Shown here: piece by piece, positions 10,948-23,404 of the stretch
How the letters are laid out: the number at the start of each line of letters is the position of its first letter
How positions within the stretch are numbered: position 1 is the first letter of the stretch
DNA from: Alisma plantago-aquatica
Taxonomy: Eukaryota; Streptophyta; Magnoliopsida; Alismatales; Alismataceae
Direction: 5' to 3'
DNA: 64,000 nt
Assembly (NCBI GenBank): GCA_963693085.1
Contig: OY856411.1
Coordinates: forward strand, 1,351,471,550-1,351,535,549
Notes under the pieces: generated by a model
Told to the model about the DNA's origin: nothing
Databases searched by the model: none
The model's input: the letters and a program-made list of their open reading frames with translations, nothing else
Position numbers and translations under genes: made by a program

Positions 10948-12231
10948 ATACTGCCATGTTCTAATTGCCTATCTTGCTTACAACTCTATCTCTCTAATTG
11001 CTCTAAATTGGTATATCTATATGTTGCAATTACTTGCTTTGAGTTGTTTTGCAGGTTTTGATGATGATCTCTTTGGATCTCTTAGTTGTGTCTAAAATCG
11101 CTTCCGTTGTGCTCTAACTTGCTACATCTATCTAGGTGTATATCTTGTTTTGATACAACCTTGAGGTTCTTAGGGGTAATCATCTTATGGTAAGGATGCA
11201 TATCTAGTGAGTTATATCCTTTCATGCTTCTTAAATTTGCATATCTCTTTGTTTGGATATATCTCTACATCTACTCATAGCTTGCTTTATCTTGTGTATC
11301 TCTTGCTATGATCTAGATCCTACTAGTAGTCCTAACTTGTGATATCATCTACTAGTAGTTCATATACATGTAGTTCTAACCCTATCAATAAGTGGTATAC
11401 TTGATCATCTATATGTTATGTTTGTATCTTATCTCATACAGGCTCAAGATTGTTCCTTAAATTGCATATCTACTATCTTGAGTTGCTTGCATAACATTGT
11501 GATGCAGGGTACATAGATCTACATGGTATGTAGAAATTGGAGTTTTTGTGGATTTTTATGCAGCTTTTGCTCCAGTTTCAGTTTTTGCTGCAAGTATAGT
11601 GTTTTTTATGCAGAAACTACCTTCTGAGCAAGGCTCATCGCCTCGCCATGAGCCCTGATGGTTTTTGATCAAATTCCATCATCTTGAGGGTCAAAATTGC
11701 GATTTATTGTTTTTCTGCAGCACCCTATCTTGCATGTTTTGGGTTGTTCAAGTATATGCTTTAACTTGCTTTTCTTTCTATGCTTGGACAAGCCCCTATC
11801 TGTGCTCTTCTACTCTCCTTATATAACTTTTGTTATCTTCTTTCTCTTAACAAGTGGTGTTTCTTAGTTTCCTCATACCCCCACCTTTTTGAAATGACAA
11901 AGGGGGAGAAAGATATGTCTTCTTTTGACAACAGGGAGAAGGCATGTCTTACATGAAGCAAAGAAGCGTGTCCATGTAAAAGGGAGAAGGTAAATGGGAG
12001 AAGACATATATGTGTAGAACATATATGAGTAGAAGACATAGTTTCTATAAATGTTATGAAAGCTAACCATGCAGGAGAAATAGCATCAATTGAGGGGGAG
12101 TATGAGAACTTCATGCGCATCAATTGAGGAGGAGCATATGAGCTCAATCCTATTGAAACCCCTAGGTTTCTCCGAAGGTATGATTTTACGTACAAGCTTT
12201 CAATACATTTATGGAATGGTTTGTCATCTTC

Positions 12232-12245
12232 AAAAAGGGGGAGAA
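12232..12245 (+). promoter_or_regulatory. Polypurine tract
   Basis: AAAAAGGGGGAGAA directly before TGTTGACTC of the 3' LTR; the plus-strand DNA primer. Confidence 0.93.
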
Positions 12246-13878
12246 TGTTGACTCAAGGTCAATTAGGTCAATGTTGACTCACGTCTAAATTGACTAAACC
12301 CTTGTTTTGATGATGACTAACCATTCTACATATTGGTGTCTAATGCTTCTACATTGAGTGATTTCAGATTAGGTTTAGACACACTCCAAATGCCCCAACT
12401 TGCGCATATCAAATTGGAGAAAAGACAAGTCAACATAGCTACAAGTGTGCAATTTGGGATCTCTATGTAAATGACCTTAGAATTGCTTTGTAATCACTTG
12501 TAATGATTGTATGACTTGTAATTAAGCTTAGAAAAATTATTGGGACACAAAAATGCATCATTTGTACAGTTTTATGAAAATTCCAAAATACCCATAACAG
12601 GGATTTTGTCGGCCGAATTCCAAACTCGGCCGATCCATATATTCTGGAATTTTCTGGGCAATCGGCCGAGTTACCAACTCAGCCGATCCCTGTTCGGTCG
12701 AGTTTCTATGGTGGGAAACTCAGCCGATCCACTGATCGGTCCAAGTTGAAAGTCGACCGATCGGCCGAGATTCTCCAAGGAAACTCGGCCGACAGTCTAT
12801 CTTTCAGACTTGTCGTTTAGTGGTTCGGCCGAGTTGCCTTTATTGAAACTCGGCCGATCAAGACTGTACTGGAATGCAGAAAAAGCAATTCTAGCCGTTG
12901 TGGAGTTGCAACAAGTGAAAATAGATCCGTTGCAAGCCACAAAACGGCTAGTTTTCATTCTTAAGTGTTCCCAAAGGCTAAGAGGCATCCCCAGCTATAA
13001 ATAGGACCCCTTGGGCTTCATTCCAAGGTTGAGCATTCATTGCAAACTCCTTGTGAGGTTCCTATTCTATAGTTGAGTGCTTCCTACAGCCTCCTCTCTC
13101 TCTCTAAGCTTAATCACTTGCTACATCCATTAGAGTGAGTAGGAGATTTGTAAGAGAGCTAGTCTTATTTGTATATCTTGTGAGGCTCTCACTTCCACCA
13201 CCTCCCCATCTCTCATTTCCTATCATGAAGATAAAGGTTCTCTCTCTTAGCCAAGAGAGGTGAAGAAGAACAAGGGAAGGAGTCCCTTGGTGAAGATCAA
13301 GGCTGAAGACTTGGAGCTAGAGTGGGTAAGCCCTTGGAGAAGGCAGAAGACTCAAGCTCAAGTGGGTAAGTCCTTGGTGGAAAGCTTCTCCGAGTGAAGG
13401 TGAAGTCAAAGGCGGAAGATCCAAGAAGAGTGGGTAATTCCTACAAGGCCGAAGACTTGTGCAAGAGTGGGTAAGTCCTTGGAGAAGGCCGAAGACTCTT
13501 GCAAAGTGGGTAAGTCCTTGGTAAGGTTGAAGACTCTTTTGTATTGGATAGGTAAGTCCTTTGTTGGGTCATGTATTGTAAGTCTTATAAGTGAATATAA
13601 GAGTGCAATTGGTTGAAGTCCTAGAGGTTGACCTCTCTAGGCAAGTGGACTGACACACTTCTAGTTTGAAGTGTGGAACCACTCTAAATAGCTTGTCTAT
13701 TTGGTGCATGTTCAATCTCTCTTATCCTTGCTATGCATGATTTAGTTGCACTCAAATTGCCTATTTAGCAACCTTATCTTGTCATATAATTTGAAGGTTT
13801 AATGAATTTTGTTTAAGTGCTTTCAGCTCTATTCACCCCCCCTCTAGAGCACCTAAGTCACCCATCTAGGATCCAACA
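12246..13878 (+). repeat. 3' LTR of the gag-only element
   Basis: 1,633 bp, the same length as the 5' LTR. I count about seven substitutions by eye, mostly C/T and G/A (for example near 12,574, 12,619, 12,721, 12,957 and 13,231). Hairpin cluster 12,609-12,858; TATA 12,995-13,004; GTAAGT array about 13,320-13,570. Confidence 0.95.
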
Positions 13879-13883
13879 GAGGT

Positions 13884-14191
13884 ATATATGATAGGGGATG
13901 ATTGTTGCTGGGAGATAGCCTTAAGAAACACTAGAGAAGTGATGGAGAAGAGAGCACTTGAGTTGTGAAGAAAATGGGTGGATTGAGGTGCTATTTATAG
14001 AAAAATAGAACCTTACTCGATCGATCGATAAACTCATCAACTAAGACCCCAACAAATCTTTTCCAATGACTCTTTATAATGGCTAGTCGGTCAACATTAG
14101 AATTTAAAATTCTGGCCGCAACAGTTGAGGACTTGGTCGAGAATATTTTCGACTGAGGGACCTATGTGGAAATTTTTTCAAACCACAAGGT
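13884..14191 (-). promoter_or_regulatory. Promoter region of the old SIRE accessory ORF
   Basis: On the minus strand: a GGTCGA/TCGACT-type inverted-repeat region (14,086-14,157), then CTATAAATAG at 13,991-14,000, then a pyrimidine-rich leader running to the GAGGT junction, and the ATG at 6,749 once the young insertion is removed. Leader length would be about 110 nt. The order of hairpins, TATA and ORF matches elements A and inner Athila. Confidence 0.55.
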
Positions 14192-16411
14192 TGTTGGTAT
14201 GTATGCCCTAAGAGACAATCATGGGATGATTGGTGGGATACATTAAAATTGATTTGATAAACATCAAAGGCAAGCTTCCAATTCTTTCTAGTTCAGTCAT
14301 ATGAGATAGTGATAGAACAGATTGAATGTCTAGAGAATGACAGTACTCAATGACGTATGTTTTCAGGTTGAGGACCTAAACGATGAGATCATATGGATGC
14401 TAAGAGTTTGTACATTCTCATTATGTCCCTAGTCGGATGTCATTGTGGAAGGTAGATAGACAGCAATGACACACAAGACTAGATTGTGGTGTTGGTTGAT
14501 GACAGAATCTCATTAGTCATGATATAGAGATATCAAACCAAACACATAGGTACTTGTTAGAGAACAAGTGTACCGGACAGACCCACTATGAGTTTGACAC
14601 ATGGAACCATGACATGGTATTCACAGTCCGTACTCACATTGATGGTGGTGAGTGTGATTCTTTGACCTAAAATCACTACACTCAACACATGTCGTTGGGC
14701 ACACTTTGACATCATCAAACGCGGTCCTGAAACATGGGTTGTTATAAAGGTGATGATTGGGTGGCTTTGACACATGGGGTTTTGAGGGGTGAGTGATAGA
14801 TATGGGATTTGTCCCTCCTGAGGGAGTTTGATATCCATGGCCACTTGATGAGTAGGATTGAGAAAGGCGTGCACGCATGTGTGAATCAGTATGTGATATT
14901 TATGTCATACATATCTCTTCCAATCTACTCTGAAATCAAGAAAGTGAATGAACGTTGACAGGATGACTGTTCCATGCCTCGAGTTCATTCGGGATATCAG
15001 TGACAAAGGAATTATACATTCACTGTAACACCATTCACGGATTGTAGGATTGAAAGTTGTTCTCCAACTTTCTTTTTCACTTGGGTAGCACTGATGTGTG
15101 ACTAGGCACCGCTCTTTGCTTGTGAAGTCATAAGTGTTATGGACATTCACTGCCAACGTGAAATGGACCTGCAGGGTGACACACATAGGATTTAACCTGG
15201 AAGAGGAGTTTTGTCCACAAACAATGTTTAGATTGATTACTAAAGGAGTTTAGTAGCTCAATTAAATACTCAATTAATTGATAGCTCAATGTCATAATGT
15301 TCAAGGTGTTGGGCATATTGATTGGAGTATCGGATTGATTGAAACTGCAATTGACTAATTCTGCACAATCTGCACTCCCAACCGATCAGCTCATGTGATG
15401 AACCGATCGGCTCAAGTGGTGAGTCGATCGGCTCATGGACAGGGTGAAACGATTGCTTCAAGTGTTGAAACGATCGGTTCAACTGGTGCATCCGAGCAAG
15501 TTGGGAAAGTCAGGTTGGTGAAAATTTTCTTTTCATTTCACTTGCCCAATTTGATTGGAAAAAGGATTGGTATTTGATACCAATTAGAAATAAAAGAAGG
15601 AAAGTCAATCGGGAACTGATCAAAACCATGAACCGACCTGTTCAGAAATGAACCGACCATTTCATGGGTCCCAATCGATCAGTTGAGGTGTCAACCGACC
15701 GGCTCATGTCCCCAACCGACCGTTTCAGAAATGAAACGATCGGTTCAGGTTGCGAGTTGGTTGTTTTTGTGGAAAATCTCGAACCCTTCTACTCCTGCTT
15801 TAGTCCCATATTGCCCGGGATAGAGAACCTTGTCCCATGACCCTCCTATATATAGGGGTATTGGGGGCTTCTCAAAGAACAACTCAGTGCAACCAGTTGC
15901 TCTGTAAAGTTATCGTTCTCTCTGGTTTTGGTAACCGAGAGAGCCCGAGCAAGTGCTACCCGATAAGGGAGGCATAGCAAGGGAAAGAAAACTGTAGAAA
16001 GTGACTTGTGGCAGGAGAGTGTGTTGGTGACTAGTACGCCGACAGGAGGGTGTGACTCCTTCCAATTCCTTGTGAGACAAGGAGATTGGAGGTCCAGGTG
16101 GTCCGTGTGGACTACTTCAGAGGCGGGAGATTTCTGCCGCTCGGAGGACTGTTGTCAATCCCGACAGTCCCAGTGAGACCAGGAGTCGTCAGTCCCGGTG
16201 CGACCAGGAGCTGCATAGACACCGTCCAAGACCGGAGGTGAAGACCGCGCAAGCCGCGAGGTATTTTCGCCGAGCAAGCCTCAGGACAAGGTATGATTCC
16301 ACAAACCATCCTTTCCTATTGTATAGACGTTGACGCGTTTCCTTGTTCTGGGTTTGGGGGGGAGAAAATTTTTGTTTCCGCTGCCTTCTATGCCTCCCCT
16401 AAAACCCAACA
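14192..16411 (+). repeat. Solo LTR of another LTR family (2,220 bp)
   Basis: TGTTGGTATG...AAACCCAACA. Flanks are AAGGT (14,187-14,191) and CAGGT (16,412-16,416), a TSD with one mismatch, and the flanking sequences read as one continuous spacer. An inverted-repeat cluster built on CGATCG/ACCGATCGGTT lies at 15,375-15,750, and a TATA box (CTATATATAG) at 15,846-15,855 is about 95 bp downstream. No internal region is present. I cannot assign the family beyond an LTR retrotransposon. The reading at 14,557-14,878 on the minus strand is accidental. Confidence 0.75.
15375..15750. repeat. Palindrome cluster ACCGATCGGTT in the solo LTR
   Basis: About ten copies of an AACCGATCGG/CGATCGGTTCA motif (for example 15,399, 15,423, 15,469, 15,735), with decayed variants ACCGACC and CAATCGATCAG. 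It lies upstream of the TATA box, as in the SIRE LTR, but the motif is different. Confidence 0.75.
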
Positions 16412-16700
16412 CAGGTTTCTAGAAGAATCTCAGTGAAGATTTGTATAATCGGTTGAGGGTCCCACCGAGTGAAACTTGGTCGAAAATTTTGTCGACCGAG
16501 GACTTTCTCAGTATACTAGTCTATCGACTGAATATGATACTGTGAGTAGCTTTGCATAATTGAATTGAGCTTGTTTAAGTACTTGTTCATGATAATAAAT
16601 TATTATGGATAAACAAAGGAATATTTCGAAAATGATAAAAAGTCACGTAAATTTCAAATAAAAATATTATCAAGAATTTTGAGCACATATGTCAAAGAAA
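16412..16700 (-). other. Spacer between SIRE pol and the accessory ORF
   Basis: Continuation of 13,884-14,191 across the solo LTR. It contains GGTCGA-N-TCGACC at 16,478-16,498 and an AT-rich stretch just after the pol end. No coding sequence. Confidence 0.55.
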
Positions 16701-19700
16701 ACATCTTATAGGTGAGTAATGAGTAACATCTTTTTGGTATATTGAAATTGATCCAGAGGAAGAGGTTTGGTAAATATATCAACTAATTGCTCTTTTGTAT
16801 CAACATGATGAAGAGATATACTATTCTTAGAAATATGATCTCTTTAGAAATGATGTCTAATCTCAATATGCTTGGCATGACTATGTAAAACAAGATTATG
16901 AGCCAAATTTATAGCACTAATATTATCACAGAAAATCGGGTTAGAAGAAAATGCAAAGCCATAATCATTCAAAACTTATTGCATATAGAGTACTTGAGCA
17001 CAACATGAGCCAGCAACCACATATTCAGCTTGAGTGGTAGATAGGGCAACTATATTTTGTTTCTTACTAAACTAAGATACTAAGGATCTTCCTAGTAAGA
17101 AACAACCACCACTTGTGCTCTTTCAGTCAATGTAACATCCAGCGTAATCGACATCAGTGTAAGATTTTAAATCCAATGATTGACCTTTAGGATACCACAA
17201 ACCATAGTCTATAGTGTCGACGAGATATGTTAAAATTCTTTTGATGGGTTGAAAATGAGAATGCATTGGTTTTGATTGAAATCTAGCACAAAGTCCGACA
17301 GAAAACATGATATATGGTCTAGAAGCAGTCAAATATAGCAAGATACCAATCATAGCCCTCTATATAAGGAATCATCAATGGGTTCACCATCTTCATCCTT
17401 GTCAATGTCAACAGAAGTGGCCATAGTCGTAGTAGCATGTTTGCAATTTTTCATACTAAATCATTTTAAGAGTACCTTGGTGTATTTCTATTGGCTTAAC
17501 AAAATTTTGGCGGATGTTTATTTTATTTGAAAACCAAGGAAAATGTAAATTCTCCCATAAGACTCATCTCAAATTCTTTTTGCATGATATCACTGAACTT
17601 ATTGCATAAGGAATCATTTGAAGCACCAAAAATGATGTCATCAACATATATTTGAACAACAAGAAAATTTGATTCATATGTTTTGAAGAATAATGTGGAA
17701 TCTAGTTTTCCAATAGAGAAACCATTATCAAAGAGATATTTTTTAAGTCTTTCATACCAATTTTGTGGTGCTTGTTTTAGACCATAAAGAGAATTCTTAA
17801 GTTTATAAACATGGTCAAGCTTGTTAGGGATATCAAAACCAGGGGGTTGAGCAACATAGACTTCTTCTTCTATGATTCCATTTAAAAAGGCACTTTTTAC
17901 ATCCATTTGAAATAGTTTGATGTCTTTATGAGAAGTCAAAGCTAATAACATTCTAATGGATTCAAGTCTAGCCACAAGTGTATAGGTTTCATCAAAGTAA
18001 GTACCTTCTTGTTGATTATATCCTTGAGAAACCAACCTAGATTTGTTTCTAACTACTTCCCCGGCTTCATTAAGTTTATTTCAAAAAAAAATCACTTGTT
18101 TCAATGATGTATGCAATACTAATCTTTTAGAGCTTCATTTACCTTTTTAGGTTCAACAATTGATACCAAGGCCATGTTTTCAACATCTCTAAATGATGAT
18201 TGAGTTTTTACTTTATCAAAAGCATTTCCTATGATTAAGTCTTGAGGATGATCCTTGATTATTCTAGGAATAGGTTGTTGTACCTCATTATTATGTTGTT
18301 CAATTTCATAATGTTGATCATCTTTTGTTGATATGGTTAGGTCCTCAATTTGATGAGTAATATCATTTAAGTTTCCATTTTCAATTTCATTTTCAACACT
18401 TTGTGTTATCATTTCATGAAATGTGATATGAATTGACTCCTCAACTTTTCTAGAAATAGTATTGTAGATTCTAAATGCCTTACTAGAAGTTGAATATCCC
18501 AATAAGAATCCTTTATGTGATTTAGGGTCAAATTTGTCTTTATCATTCTTTGTATTTAAGATGTAACAAGGTGTACCAAAGGTATGAAAGTAGTCAACTC
18601 TTGGTTTCTTGTTGAAGCTGAGTTCATAAGGAGTTTTCTTAAGATGGAAGTGAATTGATACACGGTTTAATACATAACATGTTGTATTTACTGCTTCATC
18701 CCAAAAGGTTTTAGGTGTACTATGTTAAACTAACATTATTCTAGCCATTTCTTGTAGGGTCTGGTTTTTCCTCTCTACTATCCCATTTTGTTGTGGGGTG
18801 CGTGGAACTAAAAAATTGTGAGTATACCCTTGGGATGTACAAAATTATTCAAAGATTTGATTTTCAAATTCCCCACCATGACCACTCCTAATGGTGCAAA
18901 TTTTGTTTTGTAGTTGATTTTCAATTTTAGAGCAAATTGAATGGATATTCTAATAGTATCATCTTTAGTTGAGAGAAAATGAACCCATGTTTATCTACTA
19001 TAACCATCAACAATGAAAAAGCAATATATTTTACCACCAATAGATTGAGTCCTCATAGGGCCAAATAAATCCATATGAATAAGTTCTAATGATCTAGTAG
19101 TACTAAGCAAGGCTTTATATTTAAAAGAGGTTTTATTTTGTTTGCCTAGAGTACATGGTTCACAATTTTTAGGTTTATCAAAAGAAAGTTTAGGTAAACC
19201 ACAAACAAGATCATACTTAATCAACTTTTTGATAACATGTGAGCTTGCATGACCTAATTTTCTATGCCATAATTGTAAAGATTCATCATTTGCAAGAAGA
19301 CATTTTTCAAAAGTAGCTTGTACAAAGTTAGATCTAAGTATATATATATTTCCTATTATTTTTCCTTCATAAACAACATCATTAGTATTTTCTATGAGTA
19401 ACTTGCAACAATATTTGTTAAATAGAATATCATAGCCACTATCACATAATTAACTAACACTAATCAAGTGGTGATGCAATCCATCAACAAGTAGCACATT
19501 TTTAATTTGAAGGTTTGTACCAACATTACCAATCCCAATAATTTTACCTTTGGAGTTATCTCCAAATGTGACTGTTCTGCTCTTCTTTTCTTCAAGTGTT
19601 TGGAAATCCTCCTTGTTTCCAGTCATATGTTTGGAAGAACCACTATCAACCAATCAATCTTGCAAAGTAGGTAGATTTTGGTGCCCATGTGGTGGTCCTT
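16701..19700 (-). pseudogene. pol: Copia (SIRE-type) pol remnant: protease, integrase, RT, RNase H
   Basis: Order on the minus strand is the copia order. Protease at 19,450-19,653 has VDSGSSKHMTG. Integrase zinc region and start of core lie at 18,991-19,224 (CEPCTLGKQ, HMDLFGP). Integrase core continues at about 18,720-18,900: the position expected to be the catalytic Asp reads SGHGGEFEN (Asp to Gly), while the ERKNQTLQEMAR Glu segment is kept. A linker lies at 18,119-18,502. RT at 17,523-18,035 has QMDVKSAFLNG and YVDDIIFGAS. RNase H at about 16,740-17,353 ends in DIFTKPLPLDQF. Several stops and frameshifts make it dead. Gag is missing; the frame stops being readable just 5' of the protease. 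Confidence 0.88.
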
Positions 19701-20290
19701 TTGGTTAGGAGCATTAATTAAAACATTTCATATTTTAGAAGAGCTTAATATGAAGAGTTTTTTGTAGGTTTAAAGAAACAAAGTTAAATATAAACACATG
19801 TTTATTACTTATATAACATTTCTTCACATAACTATCCATGGTCAAACATTTCCTCGACCGGAAGTGTACTGGGTCGAAATAATTGTCGACCGAGAGGATT
19901 TGTCAGAAAATGCAAGGTTTGATAGAACTCTCTTTGGTCGATTATTTCTTTGACAAGAAGAGGTCTAGGTCGAGAACTTTGTCGACTGAGATGAAGTTCT
20001 TTGTGTTTTCAATAAGTTTATCATTTCCAAAAAAACATGTTACATTTTCAATCAAATAATACAAGAATATGCAAATTAAAGCTTATTTTAGTTGAGATAA
20101 GACAAGTGGTTGGGATTTGGGAGTTGGAAATAGACGTTGATACACAATTGCCTTAAACCTAGGATTGGTCAAAGAAATGTTCAACCGAAACACAGTTCAC
20201 TCGACAAACTTGTCGACCGAGCAGGGTTCTGGATTGTTCTTCCAAGTACAAACAAATTTGCCATTGCTAGCCAACTTGTCCTCCTGTCCC
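19701..20290 (-). other. Spacer or LTR piece with GGTCGA/TCGACC hairpins
   Basis: Gag would be expected here but is absent. Instead at least four inverted repeats of the same type as in the 16.4-kb spacer occur (19,851-20,225, for example GTCGAAATAATTGTCGAC at 19,874). It may be part of the SIRE 5' LTR joined to the protease region by deletion. No LTR edge is recognisable. Confidence 0.4.
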
Positions 20291-23216
20291 CTATGAAATA
20301 ATCATTGATAATCACATGGCACACCTACTAATAAACTAAAGAAAAACATATTTCAAACATGTGTGAGATTGATTCATCTTAGTATCCTCTATTACAATGA
20401 CTTCTTCCTCAACCACAAATGTAGATTTTAGCTCATCATAAACAAAGGAGGCTCTTCTTTTGTTGTGTCCCAATATAAATTGATCTTAGTCAATTTGCTC
20501 ATCATACAATACATATTCTTGTGGAACAACAAGAGTGGTCACCAACATGTTTTCCCTATAGTTTAAATGATGCTAGAATCTAGTGAACTGATATACACAT
20601 TCCAAGGATTAGATCTATTATATGTAGAGGGGACCTTCATGTTGTTATACACCTTGAAGTTCATGAAATCCTTACCCACTCCCAATGTTAGAATGACCGC
20701 TTCCATACCAATCAAAGCATGTGTAGTAGATAGAAATGGTTCACAAAACATGAGCAGATAACAATAAGTCGTTGTATGTCGTCAACAAGAAAATCACAAG
20801 GGAGAAATAATTTCCTCATGTACATTGATAATATCCTCAACTATGCCATGTGGTGTTTTAACAAATGAATTTTCTAACTACATCACCATCCCTGATAATA
20901 GAATATTTGTAATTCTAGCTACTTGTGCATATTATGTATCTTAATTGAATACTAGCACCCAATTTTGTAAGTTCTCGTTGGGAAGTAGACTACCCAATGT
21001 CGAATGAGATGTAAAGAATCTTAGATCCTTAGGCGCCTTGCATGGCATCTTGACATGTACTACATTCTAATCAGTGTGGGCCAACCATACTGTCTTGCAT
21101 ATATGATTAATATATTAAGAAAGTGAGCACGGACTACAAGAATTTAGACCAAGATGGCATATCCGTAGAAGTGATGAGGATGGGAATATTCATGTGCAAT
21201 TTCTTTAGTACCTCATGGAACTTCATGAATTGTGTTTTAAGCCTAGTCTATGAAATGGAATTCAGAATTTGTATATTAGTAGTATATGCTCTTTACATTG
21301 TTATGACACCTCATTTGTTGCCTTTCTCTTTAGTGGACTTTTTATGACAATAGCATTTCCCTATACAACTAACTTTGGGGCAACCTAAAGATCATCTTCC
21401 AATGTGATCATTGACTTATTGTGTCACTAACTCACTCCTCTTTCAAAAACCAACCCCAAACATGTAGTTGTGGTTTTCAATTGATTGTGGGCTGCTTTAT
21501 AAATGCCCCTAGTGGGTGTGGGATCTAGAATGCAATCTAGGCTAGCTACTTTTATAAAATTTGATTATATGCATGATTATTGGTGAGCATCTTTTTTAGT
21601 TTAGTGTTTATCACTTGTTGATATCTAGAAAAAGCCTTCATATGGTGCTCTAATGTTGCAAACACCCTTATTTCAATATGTTGGACTCTGAGCTTGGTCG
21701 AATATTGAAATTTCTTCCCTTTTACTTGATTATAGTCCTTGCATAATTGGATATGATGCTAGTTGTTATGCTTGAAGTTTTTTTTCTACTGGTAGTATGG
21801 TGGACCTCAAGCTTGGCCTTGATTATAGATGGGACTTTTTGTTGTTAATATTCTTCTTCTACTGGATTCCTAGATGAAAAATTGGGATAGTCCTATGACT
21901 TATATGTATTTTATATCATGCCCTGGTATTGAATGTAAAACATTCGTCTCCTAAACCTTGTTGTCATACTACTATTTGTGCATTTCTGATGTTGTGTCTT
22001 GTAAAAAAGGAAGATAGATACACCCTACAACTATGTGACCCTCCAAGCCATAGAACTACAATAAGTATATTTCTCTATTCACATATTGTGAAGGTTGGTC
22101 TAATTGTCATAGTGTATTAATGGAATCTTCTACGATCTCATGGTTTAATGTGAGTTTATTAAGAGAATGTGTAATTAAATTTAGAGTTGAATAAGTTTTT
22201 CATTCTACCATAGAGACATTGGGTTGTTTTCCTTTACTCCAATTAATTTGGTTCTTTGGAATTTTTTTATACCACTATACATGATTCATCCTAGTATTTT
22301 TGCATGATGTTTGAATGTGAATAAGCATGATGGAAACCTTTTATGCTATCATTAACGCCTTTATAGAATTTCTCCACTAATGTCACAAGAGTAATGCCAT
22401 GGTACCATCATATATGGATTAGTTCCTTAAAGATCTCTCATGATTCAAATAAGGACTCATTGGGCTTTCGTTCATACTAGTTTAGATGCCACATATTCTA
22501 ATACATGAATGAGGGAGAGCAGAACTTATATAGAAAGTAGATCTACATTTCATCCCATGTTTGTATCATATTAGGTTGCAATGAATCTTACTAATGATGC
22601 GCTTTCTGATGAGGGATACAAAGGTTGAGTGCCTCTCGAGGAACCACTACTTGTTTACTTGTATCACAAAGATTAATCAACCTAAGTAAATGCTCACATG
22701 TGTCATCCCCTACTCTTCTTGGACAGAGTTGTTATGTAACATCTAATTCCAGTGAGTCTTATTTTCAAAATTACACACTACTATAGGAGGGTAGGCAATC
22801 ATGCTCTACACATTTGAAGCTTTAAGAATCAACAATGTCATTTGATCTTTGAATGCTTCCACCTCTATAACTGGTTCTATCTCATAATGTATTACAATCA
22901 TTAAATTTGCTATAGCCTATTCCCTATGTTCATCAAGTGTCTACTAGATATAATTGTAGCTATCTTCACTGACTTGATCTTCTTTCTCACAGAAGTTTTT
23001 AGCAAGGGAGACCCATTTTAGGGTCCTACTTAAGTGTATGGTCTAGCAATGATGATTATCAAATGCACTAGACCAAGTTATGAAAAGATAGAGAAAAAGG
23101 GTACTAGTGACCAATAAAGAAAATATGAATTTCAAGTGGACAAGACTTTATATCAATAATTAAAGAAAATATTCATTTTGTTTTATTTGTAAATTAACAA
23201 CTATAGAAACATCACC
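20291..23216 (-). pseudogene. Decayed Ty3/gypsy element B: gag and protease remnants
   Basis: Minus-strand fragments only. At 20,563-20,751 the reading EPFLSTTHALIGMEAV resembles the C-terminal half of an Athila/Tat-type aspartic protease ([14 protein letters not shown] region). At about 22,370-22,580 pieces such as TWDEM, ERKPNESLFES and IFKELIH match gypsy Gag around the region that in intact copies reads W-E-R-F-K-E-L. Gag therefore lies to the right, as expected for a minus-strand element whose 5' LTR starts near 23,226. RT and integrase are not found. The plus-strand readings at 21,123 and 21,929 are noise. Confidence 0.55.
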
Positions 23217-23404
23217 AAGACTCGTTGCAAATTTTTTGTATCCCAAATTTACTAAGACATCAAGTACAAATTTATTAACCTTAGACGATAGCATGCCAAA
23301 ACACCCACAAGAGGACGAGTCCTATCACAATATAAGTAAGGGTTAAATCCCAAGACAACCTTTTAATAGTTATTCAATGATTTGATTATATAATGAATCA
23401 AATT
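23217..23404 (-). repeat. Duplicated edge of the element B LTR, left copy
   Basis: 188 bp nearly identical to 32,742-32,925. It includes the short gap between primer site and LTR (AAGACTCGT) and the first bases of the LTR. It joins directly to an incomplete element A LTR at 23,405. Confidence 0.8.

Larger units (their letters stand above)
10335..12231 (+). other. Non-coding 3' internal region replacing pol
   Basis: 1.9 kb with no convincing coding frame. It begins with a run like a 3' splice site (TTTCTTCTTGTAG near 10,352-10,364). At 10,734-10,834 it carries two inverted repeats of the same TCGGCCGAGTT type as the LTR, then CTTTATATATGC at 10,936-10,947. Beyond that the sequence is T-rich. 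The readings at 11,833-12,195 are antisense to this tail and look accidental. Confidence 0.7.
6779..13878 (+). mobile_element. Gag-only non-autonomous SIRE-type copia element
   Basis: 7,100 bp with equal 1,633-bp LTRs, a perfect TSD, a tRNA-iMet primer site, an intact gag ORF and a clean polypurine tract. It has no protease, integrase, RT or RNase H. Between gag and the 3' LTR lie 1.9 kb without a coding frame. By eye the LTRs differ at about seven positions, so the insertion is recent. This is the TR-GAG class: it can supply Gag but must borrow pol products. It lies in the 5' leader of an older accessory ORF. Confidence 0.93.

Noticed and set aside
6779..13878. Tandem arrangement of three SIRE LTRs as one element 5,005-13,878
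   Set aside because: Each unit has its own TSD (GAGGA and GAGGT) and ORF sequence lies between them, so they are two separate insertions.
14557..15186. Minus-strand frames of 85-105 aa
   Set aside because: They lie inside a solo LTR, antisense to its promoter, without recognisable domains.
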